A stretch of DNA of 16,041 nucleotides. It comes from Anaerolineae bacterium. Its GTDB lineage: Bacteria; Chloroflexota; Anaerolineae; 4572-78; J111. Shown piece after piece: positions 1 to 5,797 of the stretch. Position 1 is the first letter of the stretch. Each line of letters starts with the position of its first letter. The notes under the pieces were generated by a model. The model saw nothing but the letters and a program-made list of their open reading frames with translations. It made no database searches and was not told the DNA's origin. The position numbers and the translations under genes are program-made. The stretch is taken from NCBI GenBank assembly GCA_020433835.1, contig JAGRBY010000102.1, positions 1 to 16,041 of the forward strand, written 5' to 3'.

Positions 1-368
1 CCGACATCCAGCACCAGCAGCACCGGCGCATCAACCAGCTTGGCAATTTGAGCACTGCTGCCTTCTTCGGTTTCATAGCTGAAGCCATCGAACAGGCCCA
101 TCACACCTTCGATGAGGGCCAGATCGGCTTGTTGGGTGGCATTATGAAAGAGAGTCATCGCCCGCTGGGGCGGCACCATCCAGGTATCGATATTGCGACA
201 GGGGCGACCGGCGGCCAAACTATGATAGGTGGGGTCGATGTAATCCGGCCCAGCTTTGAAGGGCTGTATATGCAGGCCTCGCCGCCGTAAAGCGGCAATG
301 AGGCCCATCGTAATGGTGGTTTTGCCGACGCCTGAACTGGTGCCGGCGATGAGAATTTTTTTTATCAC
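1..368 (-). CDS. cbiA: Cobyrinate / hydrogenobyrinate a,c-diamide synthase, N-terminal part (cut by left window edge)
   Basis: Only the first 122 residues are present; the gene runs off the left edge. They show the glutamine-dependent corrin amidase fold of the CbiA/CobB family, which amidates the a and c side chains of cobyrinic or hydrogenobyrinic acid using ATP and glutamine in the cytoplasm. Visible motifs are the P-loop [10 protein letters not shown] (residues 9-18), the substrate-region motif [12 protein letters not shown] (38-49) and EGVMGLFDG (87-95). The C-terminal class I glutaminase domain, expected in a protein of about 450 residues, lies outside the window. The start is GTG at 368, whose GTGA overlaps the TGA of the upstream 110-residue gene, so translation is probably coupled; no clear ribosome binding site of its own is seen. 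Linkage to cobD supports the cobalamin assignment. Whether the substrate is that of the aerobic (CobB) or anaerobic (CbiA) pathway cannot be decided here. Confidence 0.93.
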   Translation of the reverse strand, partial: MIKKILIAGTSSGVGKTTITMGLIAALRRRGLHIQPFKAGPDYIDPTYHSLAAGRPCRNIDTWMVPPQRAMTLFHNATQQADLALIEGVMGLFDGFSYETEEGSSAQIAKLVDAPVLLVLDV

Positions 369-697
369 GCGTTTGATGCCAACTTGTAACAATCGTTTTG
401 GGGAGAGAATTCGCCGTAGAAAAGAAAGATGATAACTTCTTGTTCCGGGCCATAACTGTGGACGATCTGTTCCATCTCTTTATCGTCCCATAGCTGTCCC
501 TTGGTTGATGACAGATAATAAAAGCGCACCGTGTTTTCGGCAAAGTAGCGCAGATCGACCACCACCACACCGCGCCCTTTCGTAGCAAAGCCCTCGCGAC
601 CCACGCGAAACATTTCTTTGGTAATCTGTGGATCGTTCAGGTAATCTTCAATGTAGTCTTCCAAGGCAGGTGCTCTTTCGATCAACTGCTGGACCAT
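365..697 (-). CDS. Unrecognised 110-residue protein between cobD and cbiA
   Basis: I do not recognise the family. The ATG at 697 is preferred because a perfect AGGAGG lies 5 bases before it; the frame stays open to a TTG at 817, but that extension has no ribosome binding site and a low-complexity Lys/Arg-rich start. The product looks soluble and cytoplasmic: an acidic helical N-terminus (residues 1-30), a Gly-rich turn leading into the strand [12 protein letters not shown] (41-52), a second strand VRFYYLS (57-63), an acidic helix (70-82) and a hydrophobic strand [11 protein letters not shown] (87-97). There is one cysteine (C103), no signal peptide, no transmembrane helix and no recognisable catalytic motif. 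Its stop overlaps the cbiA start by four bases, so the two proteins are probably made in a fixed ratio. This, and cobD upstream, suggests a role near cobalamin synthesis, but that is context only. Confidence 0.8.
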   Translation of the reverse strand: MVQQLIERAPALEDYIEDYLNDPQITKEMFRVGREGFATKGRGVVVVDLRYFAENTVRFYYLSSTKGQLWDDKEMEQIVHSYGPEQEVIIFLFYGEFSPQNDCYKLASNA

Positions 698-831
698 GTA
701 TTCCTCCTGTACCGTAAAGAGATAAAAATTGCTCCTTTTTCCCTTTACTCCCAACTTCCTCTGTTCTTTATTCCTTTTCCTTGGGTCAAATTTACTCCAA
801 AGCAGTGAATTTACCAAATTTTTGTACTTTT
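698..831 (-). other. Intergenic gap between cobD and the 110-residue gene
   Basis: The 134 bases are purine-rich on the minus strand. Apart from the ribosome binding site at 703-708 I see no hairpin with a U-tract and no convincing promoter; the best pair, TTGGTA and TAAATT with a 17-base spacer, matches the consensus at only four of six positions in each box. The downstream genes are most simply read as part of the cobD transcript. Confidence 0.5.
703..708 (-). promoter_or_regulatory. Shine-Dalgarno AGGAGG that fixes the start of the 110-residue gene
   Basis: Read on the minus strand, AGGAGG is followed by five bases (AATAC) and ATG at 697. It is the strongest ribosome binding site in the window and is the reason for rejecting the longer TTG-started frame. 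Because cbiA overlaps the end of this gene, this site may drive translation of both. Confidence 0.85.
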
Positions 832-1923
832 TTATAGGCTTTTACTCAGTCGGCTCAGAGCTTCAATCAAGCGGCGATTTTGTTCGGGCAGTTGAGCCGC
901 CACCCGAATATGCTGGGGCAGGCCAAAGGAAGAACAGTCGCGAACAAGCAATCGGCTGTTAAGTAAAGCTCGCCGCGTTGGGGCTGCCTGGCCGGTTTCG
1001 ATCAAGGTGTAAGAGGTGTTTGTGGGTAAAACACGCAGCCCGATATCGCCCAATTCTGCCCACAAAGCTGCGGCGTAAGAGAGAAGTTGCCGGATGTTGC
1101 GGCGCTGTTCGGCCTGAACATCCGGCTGTAGGGCGGCTACTCCGGCGACCTGAGCCAAACTGTTGACGCTCCAGGCCGGCTGCGTGACGCGCAGTTGTTC
1201 AATCCGCTCTGGCGTGGCGATGGCAAAACCCAGTCGCAATCCGGCCAGCCCATGCTCCTTGGTCAGTGAGCGCATCACAATAATGTTCTCATCGTGGTCT
1301 CGGGCTATCGCAGGCCGGCTTAAAGACTCCTCAAATGCGCTGAAATACTGATATGACTCATCAACGATCCACAAGGTTTCTGGCTGCGCTGAGGATCGCA
1401 GTTCGGCGATCTCGGCTGGAGTGAGATATTGTCCGGTGGGATTGTTAGGGTTGCACAGCCAGACTGTCGCCGGCTGTGTCTCTCGGATTACCGTTGCGAC
1501 ATGGGCTATATCGTGTCGATAATTGGAACCGGCAGCGAAGTAGGGCTGCACGTGTCCGCCCATCACGCGGATAGCCCGCTCATACTCGCCAAACGTTGGC
1601 GATAAGATGAGGTGGCGGCTGCCTGGCTTGATAAAGGCCAAGGCCACCATCTGGATTAATTCATTTGCTCCGTTGGTTGGTAAAATAAAATGGGGGTCGA
1701 TATCTTCGGCCATGGCGATGGCCTGTCGTAGTTCTAAACAGTGCCGGTCGGGATAGTGACGTAGTTTTGGTACCGTCACCGCCGCGCGGATAGCTTCTAG
1801 TACCGCCGGATGCGGCCCGAATGGGTTGCTGTTCGCGCTAAAGTCGATAATGTCATGCGGCGTTAGCCCCAATTTGTTTAATTCACCGTAGTCGATGTCG
1901 CCGTGAGGGACGGAGGTGGGCAT
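832..1923 (-). CDS. cobD: L-threonine-O-3-phosphate decarboxylase (CobD), PLP-dependent
   Basis: This 363-residue fold-type I aminotransferase relative fits CobD, which decarboxylates L-threonine-O-3-phosphate to (R)-1-aminopropan-2-yl phosphate, the linker of the cobalamin nucleotide loop. Visible features are SANSNPFGP near the N-terminus (29-37), the PLP contacts NPNNPTG (158-164) and DESY (188-191), the Schiff-base lysine K222 in SLTKEHGLAGLRLGF, and RDCSSFGL (328-335) followed by the carboxylate-binding arginine in HIRVA (R340). The RDCSSFGL signature and cbiA two genes downstream favour CobD over the close paralogue HisC, histidinol-phosphate aminotransferase, which remains the main alternative. 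The ATG at 1923 has AAAGGA eight bases upstream. A TATAAT box lies about 40 bases before the start. The length is normal and no key residue appears to be missing. Confidence 0.87.
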   Translation of the reverse strand: MPTSVPHGDIDYGELNKLGLTPHDIIDFSANSNPFGPHPAVLEAIRAAVTVPKLRHYPDRHCLELRQAIAMAEDIDPHFILPTNGANELIQMVALAFIKPGSRHLILSPTFGEYERAIRVMGGHVQPYFAAGSNYRHDIAHVATVIRETQPATVWLCNPNNPTGQYLTPAEIAELRSSAQPETLWIVDESYQYFSAFEESLSRPAIARDHDENIIVMRSLTKEHGLAGLRLGFAIATPERIEQLRVTQPAWSVNSLAQVAGVAALQPDVQAEQRRNIRQLLSYAAALWAELGDIGLRVLPTNTSYTLIETGQAAPTRRALLNSRLLVRDCSSFGLPQHIRVAAQLPEQNRRLIEALSRLSKSL

Positions 1924-1952
1924 AGATGGGTTCCTTTCGTAAATCGATTTTT

Positions 1953-1979
1953 TTCGAGCGAATTATACACGATCTCGAA
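1953..1979. promoter_or_regulatory. Inverted repeat TTCGAG-N15-CTCGAA around the cobD -10 box
   Basis: Half-sites at 1953-1958 and 1974-1979 are perfect 6-bp inverted repeats. Their centres are 21 bp apart, two helical turns, and the -10 box sits between them. This geometry suits a dimeric repressor that would block RNA polymerase, but a 6-bp repeat can arise by chance and no matching regulator is in the window. Confidence 0.35.
1962..1967 (-). promoter_or_regulatory. Probable -10 box (TATAAT) for the cobD transcript
   Basis: On the minus strand a perfect TATAAT lies in the gap between maf and cobD and would start transcription near 1955, leaving a leader of about 32 bases. At spacers of 16 to 18 bases the -35 position reads GCCTAT, CGCCTA or TCGCCT, none of which resembles TTGACA. 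The promoter may be weak or activator-dependent. No cobalamin riboswitch fits in this leader. Confidence 0.5.
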
Positions 1980-2064
1980 CGGAATAGGCGATTGACTTGA
2001 CTATGGCAAGAAATCAGAGTCATTCTTTAGCTATGTCTATAATCATTGGGAAAATATTGGAAAC

Positions 2065-2748
2065 TTAACTTTGACAGCAGGGGATACCGATATGCGGACT
2101 GCAAAATGTTGGCGTAGGTGGGAGAGGGACTCCAAACCGGCGAAGCTCGTCGGCTAATTCAGCGAGTGGGAGGCCCATGACACTGGCAAAACAGCCATCA
2201 AATCGGGCAACCGGGGCAAAACCCTCATCTTGAATACCATAGGCTCCGGCCTTATCCAGAGGAGAGCCGGTCGCTACGTAAGTCTCAATTTCGGCGTCCG
2301 TATAAGGGCGCATCCATACCTGACTGTGATGCTGAAGCGTTACGATTTTTTTGTGAGCGGGGTGAATTACGGTTAAGCCACTGTACACATCGTGGGCTTG
2401 CTGCCGCAACGATGAAAGCATCTCTGCGGCCTCATCGGGTGTTTGGGGTTTGCCCAAAATGCGATTATCCAATGCCACAACGGTATCAGCCGCGATGATA
2501 ATAAGCTGATGTGTATGGGCGTGTTCAATAAGAGGGGGGAAGGAAGATAAGTTCTCGGCCACAACCTGCGCCTTCCGTCGACTCAGGCGTTGGACGAGTT
2601 GTTCCGGCAGCTCGTGAGGAAAGGGGGTTTCATCAACCTCAACGGCCTGATCAGGCGAGACGGCCGTGAACGGAACTCCTAAAATAGTCATAAACTCCCG
2701 GCGGCGCGGCGACGTCGAAGCCAGTACCAGATGAAATTCGTCGGGCAT
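2065..2748 (-). CDS. maf: Maf-family nucleoside triphosphate pyrophosphatase (YhdE-like)
   Basis: Maf proteins hydrolyse nucleotides, including modified or non-canonical ones, to monophosphate and pyrophosphate in the cytoplasm. The 227-residue product has the N-terminal signature ASTSPRRREF (10-19), the metal-binding AADTVV (86-91, D88) and ILGKPQ (97-102), and KAGAYGIQD (166-174), which resembles the YhdE branch active on dTTP and UTP. The C-terminus adds about 20 residues ending in a Cys/His cluster (C216, H219, C224, C225). The ATG at 2748 is preceded by AAAAGG ten bases upstream, and that site overlaps the stop codon of the receiver-kinase gene 14 bases away. Maf is therefore probably the last gene of the signalling transcript. 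A direct signalling role is not implied; it may simply be carried along. An out-of-frame ATG at 2755 is ignored. Confidence 0.9.
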   Translation of the reverse strand: MPDEFHLVLASTSPRRREFMTILGVPFTAVSPDQAVEVDETPFPHELPEQLVQRLSRRKAQVVAENLSSFPPLIEHAHTHQLIIIAADTVVALDNRILGKPQTPDEAAEMLSSLRQQAHDVYSGLTVIHPAHKKIVTLQHHSQVWMRPYTDAEIETYVATGSPLDKAGAYGIQDEGFAPVARFDGCFASVMGLPLAELADELRRFGVPLPPTPTFCSPHIGIPCCQS

Positions 2749-2762
2749 GGGGCATTAGCCTT

Positions 2763-4055
2763 TTAGCTGTAACTTTGCTCTGGATGCAGCGGCAGAAGTA
2801 CATAAAAAGTGCTGCCCGGATTTTGTTCAGTATTGTAGCCGGCACTTTCAGCCCATATTCTGCCGCCGTGCGCTTCAATAATACCCTTGGCGATGGGCAA
2901 CCCCAGCCCAATTCCGCCGCCGCCAAAAGCCGTTTTACTGCTGCTATGGTATGTTGTATCTTCAACCATATAAAAGCGATCAAAGATCTCTTTTTGCTCT
3001 GATGGGGCAAGGCCGATGCCGGTATCTTTGATGGTGATGATAATTTGCCCCCCGGTTTGGTGAGGATTTTCTGCTTTTGTTACTTGACCCTCAATGAATA
3101 TCCGACCGTGGTCAGGCGTAAATTTAATGGCATTACTTAAAAGATTCCAAAAAACTTGCTTTAAGCGTTCGGCATCACCGACAATTTCGGGCAGTTCATC
3201 AACATTTTTGAGGGTAATGTGCAAGGTTCGGTTATTTTTGTTGGGGTTCAATTCATCAAGGGCACTGTTAATAAGTTTGCCGACGTGAACACGTTGGTGC
3301 TGAAGCTGCATACTACTGGCCTCAATGAGAAAGACATTGAGAACGTCATTGACGACCTCATTAAGACGGTGAACCGATTTGTAGATTTTTTGTACCAGGC
3401 TAACCACATGTTTTTCGGTGCTTTCTGCCTGATCGCTTTCTTTTATAGCTGATTGGAGCAAGCGAGCGTAGCCGTATACCAGCGTCATCGGCGTTCGCAG
3501 TTCATGGCTGGCCACGGTAATAAAGTCGGATTTTAACTTGTCAACCTTCTGCAGGCGCGTATTTGCGTCTTCCAGTTCGAGAATTTTTGTTTCAAGACGT
3601 TCAACCAGCTTTTTGCTGTACTGATCGAGATAATGCTGCTGCTCATCTTTGCTGATGGTATCTTTTTGGCCTTCAAGATAGCTAACAATCTGGTTGGGAA
3701 AGTTGTCGACATCGATAGGTTTATTAATGTATCCATCGCAGCCGGCGGTTAAGGCTAGTTCACGGTCTCCCTTGGTGGCGTATGCTGTTAAAGCAACAAT
3801 GGGGGTTCTTTGCAAACCAGAAATCGTGCGCATACGGGTAGTAGTCTCGTGTCCGTCCAGACCTGGCATGTTGATATCCATCAAAATGAGGTCGGGTACC
3901 TCTTTGGTGGCAATTTTGATACCCTCCAGGCCGGTTTCAGCCTCAATTACTTCAAAATCATAGTTGGTGAGAACACGATTGACCAGGGAACGGTTGAGCG
4001 GATCATCATCGATATATAAAATTCTGGGCTTGGTTGCTATTAAGGTTTGCGGCAC
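2763..4055 (-). CDS. Receiver-histidine kinase protein (N-terminal REC, C-terminal HisKA-HATPase_c)
   Basis: This 430-residue soluble protein begins with a receiver domain (about 11-128): acidic pair D16/D17, phospho-acceptor D60 in LILMDINMPGLDG, T90 and K112 in NKPID. A charged coiled coil (about 136-172) leads into HisKA with H184 in ASHELRTPMTLVYGY, then HATPase_c (about 287-424) with N-box NLLSNAIKFTPD (304-315), DTGIGL (344-349) and the Gly-rich loop GGGGIGLGLPI (378-388). All phosphotransfer and ATP-binding residues appear intact. There is no input domain or membrane segment, so the receiver is the likely input: a partner kinase would control this kinase by phosphorylating D60. The start is GTG at 4055 with GGAGA about eight bases upstream. 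The gene lies 45 bases after the enzyme-receiver fusion and 14 bases before maf. No DNA-binding output is present, and its own target is unknown. Confidence 0.93.
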   Translation of the reverse strand: MPQTLIATKPRILYIDDDPLNRSLVNRVLTNYDFEVIEAETGLEGIKIATKEVPDLILMDINMPGLDGHETTTRMRTISGLQRTPIVALTAYATKGDRELALTAGCDGYINKPIDVDNFPNQIVSYLEGQKDTISKDEQQHYLDQYSKKLVERLETKILELEDANTRLQKVDKLKSDFITVASHELRTPMTLVYGYARLLQSAIKESDQAESTEKHVVSLVQKIYKSVHRLNEVVNDVLNVFLIEASSMQLQHQRVHVGKLINSALDELNPNKNNRTLHITLKNVDELPEIVGDAERLKQVFWNLLSNAIKFTPDHGRIFIEGQVTKAENPHQTGGQIIITIKDTGIGLAPSEQKEIFDRFYMVEDTTYHSSSKTAFGGGGIGLGLPIAKGIIEAHGGRIWAESAGYNTEQNPGSTFYVLLPLHPEQSYS

Positions 4056-4100
4056 GGTGTTATCTCCGGTAGTACTTAAGCGGGTGGGTCGATCAAAAAC

Positions 4101-5780
4101 TTACTTTAGAACATCACTAATACTCTCTACTAATTGGTCTTCCATAAATTCGCCTTTTTGAAGAAGAGACTCAATACGTCCCGAAAGACGTTGATAATCT
4201 TGGTTGGTTAAATCCTTGGCTGTGATAACAATTACTGGAATATCGCGTAATTGTTCATTCGCTTTCATGGTATCTAATACTGTAAAGCCATCTACTTCCG
4301 GCATCATTAAATCGAGCAAAACTAAATCCGGCTTTTTCGATTGAATGAGGGCCATACCGGTGGCACCGTCAGGCGCTTCGTAGATTTTGTATTTACGTTC
4401 ATATTGTAATATGCGACGCAGCAGCAAACGTGCATCCGGCTCATCTTCAATAATGGCGATGCTCTGAACCCGATCGTCTAAACGCTTCAATGCGTTTAAC
4501 AGCCCTTCCTGACGAACAGACATGGCTCCCAACTCCATATTTTCGACAACATCCCCTTCTATATTTTGCACCCGAGTGTGTCTTTTAACAATTTCATTCT
4601 CTAGAATCTGCTTTTCGATAGGGAAGGTGTGGCCCGAAGCGTTGACTACAACCGTTTCGGTAGAGCCAATAAGCTGTTCTTGCATGAGTTTGACTAGGCC
4701 GGCACAAGCAACAGCCGCAGCGGGTTCCATCGATAATCCTTCCAGTTGGGCCATAACCCGCATTAGCCGGAAGGACTCTTGATCGTTGACCTTAATAAAG
4801 GCCCCTCCCTGCTGCTGTATTATATTTCGCAAGAAAGGATAAGCCGGACCGGGATTACCAGTAGCCAAAACGTTAATAATGCTGGTTGGATTTTGAACAG
4901 GCTCGACAATTTCTAAGCCTTTATGAAAACTGTTGACCATTGGGGCACACCCCTCCGTTTGGATAACGGCAATTTTAGGGATTTTGTCGATGAGCTTCAT
5001 ATCGTACAGATCTTTAAAGCCGCGCCATACTCCAATCGGGCCCATCCCCCCGCTAACGGCCTGAATATACCAATCCGGAGCAGCCCATCGCGTGCCACGT
5101 ATTCGCCCTAATTGCTCCGCAATTTCAAAGGCCAGAGTTTTCATAGCTTCCCTGGCAATAAGCGATTTAATACCCTTATCTAAAAAAAGATTGCGGTAAT
5201 CGGCAAATTTGGCGGCGATTTGTTTAGTCACGTCATAGCTGCTTGACACTTTGATGACCTCTGTGCCGTAAAGTGTCACTTCACGCATTTTTTCGTGGGG
5301 AACATTGCTGTCTAAAAAGGCCCACAATTTTATTCCAGAGCGCGCGCAATAGGCTGAGTATGATATCGCTACATTGCCGGTTGAAGCCACAACCGCCTCG
5401 CGGATGTCAGCTTCTTTCATTGCCGAGATAGCCAATGAGGCTTGGCGATCCTTAAAGGAAGCTGTGGGGCCTTGTCGCTCGTCTTTTACAAAAATAAGGC
5501 GATTGCCCAGCATCGCTCCCATGTTTTCTACTTGTAACAGCGGCGTCCAACCTTCACCCAGCGAAACAATGTTTGCTTTTTCGCGCAGTGGTAAAAGTTC
5601 CCAATAGCGCCAAATTGTGTGGTCACGTTCAGAAAGTTCCTTGTCCCAGATTTGAGATGTCTCTTCCAAGTTGTAGAGAGGGTCGAGCCACTCGCCTCCA
5701 CATTGAGGGCAAGCACCGATGAGGTTCGTGTATTCGGCTGTGTGATTGCAATTGTTGCATCGGTAGAAAAACTTTTTCAC
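4101..5780 (-). CDS. Threonine-synthase-like PLP enzyme fused to a C-terminal response-regulator receiver domain
   Basis: The 559-residue product joins two unrelated modules. Residues 1-400 form a threonine-synthase-family (fold-type II) PLP enzyme: a four-cysteine zinc-ribbon-like head (C8, C11, C24, C27), the Schiff-base lysine K110 in GPTASFKDRQ, the substrate loop STGNVA (133-138), the cofactor-phosphate loop AVSGGMGP (241-248) and NASGHTFPIEKQ (380-391). Threonine synthase converts O-phosphohomoserine to threonine and phosphate; that substrate is inferred, and a diverged relative is possible. After a linker of about 38 residues comes a complete receiver (439-559): E445/D446, phospho-acceptor D490 in LVLLDLMMPEVDG, T520 and K542. 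The frame is continuous, with no stop or start signal at the junction. The start is GTG at 5780, with only a weak GAGAG site, 17 bases after the giant kinase gene. Its position inside a kinase operon suggests that enzyme activity, assembly or location is controlled by phosphorylation. Confidence 0.9.
   Translation of the reverse strand: MKKFFYRCNNCNHTAEYTNLIGACPQCGGEWLDPLYNLEETSQIWDKELSERDHTIWRYWELLPLREKANIVSLGEGWTPLLQVENMGAMLGNRLIFVKDERQGPTASFKDRQASLAISAMKEADIREAVVASTGNVAISYSAYCARSGIKLWAFLDSNVPHEKMREVTLYGTEVIKVSSSYDVTKQIAAKFADYRNLFLDKGIKSLIAREAMKTLAFEIAEQLGRIRGTRWAAPDWYIQAVSGGMGPIGVWRGFKDLYDMKLIDKIPKIAVIQTEGCAPMVNSFHKGLEIVEPVQNPTSIINVLATGNPGPAYPFLRNIIQQQGGAFIKVNDQESFRLMRVMAQLEGLSMEPAAAVACAGLVKLMQEQLIGSTETVVVNASGHTFPIEKQILENEIVKRHTRVQNIEGDVVENMELGAMSVRQEGLLNALKRLDDRVQSIAIIEDEPDARLLLRRILQYERKYKIYEAPDGATGMALIQSKKPDLVLLDLMMPEVDGFTVLDTMKANEQLRDIPVIVITAKDLTNQDYQRLSGRIESLLQKGEFMEDQLVESISDVLK
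4104..4466 (-). other. Receiver domain of the PLP-enzyme fusion
   Basis: This segment encodes residues 439-559 of the fusion protein. Aligned by hand without gaps to the last receiver of the neighbouring giant kinase (5849-6214), about 50 of 119 positions are identical, including the acidic pocket, D490, the region after T520 and the shared LL-x-K motif. Both belong to the same receiver subtype and may share a phosphodonor. The enzyme part ends before this segment, so the domain adds to rather than replaces enzyme sequence. Confidence 0.88.
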
Positions 5781-5797
5781 AAGTTGCTCTCTAATGT

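Larger units (their letters stand above)
1924..2064 (-). other. Intergenic gap between maf and cobD
   Basis: These 141 bases are AT-rich and hold the cobD -10 box (1962-1967), its flanking inverted repeat (1953-1979) and the cobD ribosome binding site. I see no strong terminator hairpin after maf; the best palindrome, TGACT/AGTCA on the minus strand, has only 5-bp arms and no U-tract. Read-through from maf into cobD therefore cannot be excluded. Confidence 0.55.

Noticed and set aside
698..817. Extension of the 110-residue gene to a TTG at 817, giving 150 residues.
   Set aside because: The extra part has no ribosome binding site and is low-complexity and basic, while the ATG at 697 has a perfect AGGAGG five bases upstream.
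832..1923. cobD as hisC (histidinol-phosphate aminotransferase).
   Set aside because: The RDCSSFGL motif and the nearby cbiA favour CobD, and no other histidine gene is present; HisC remains a minor alternative.
1988..2025. Terminator hairpin after maf.
   Set aside because: The only palindrome (TGACT/AGTCA, 5-bp arms with a long loop) is weak and lacks a U-tract.
1924..2064. Cobalamin riboswitch upstream of cobD.
   Set aside because: No B12-box-like GCCACTG element or matching helices are visible, and the leader after the -10 box would be only about 32 bases.
4466..4590. The enzyme-receiver fusion as an artefact of a lost stop codon or misjoined assembly.
   Set aside because: The linker is in frame and free of stops, composition does not change abruptly, and the receiver keeps its active-site residues. 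It cannot be fully excluded without reads or homologues.
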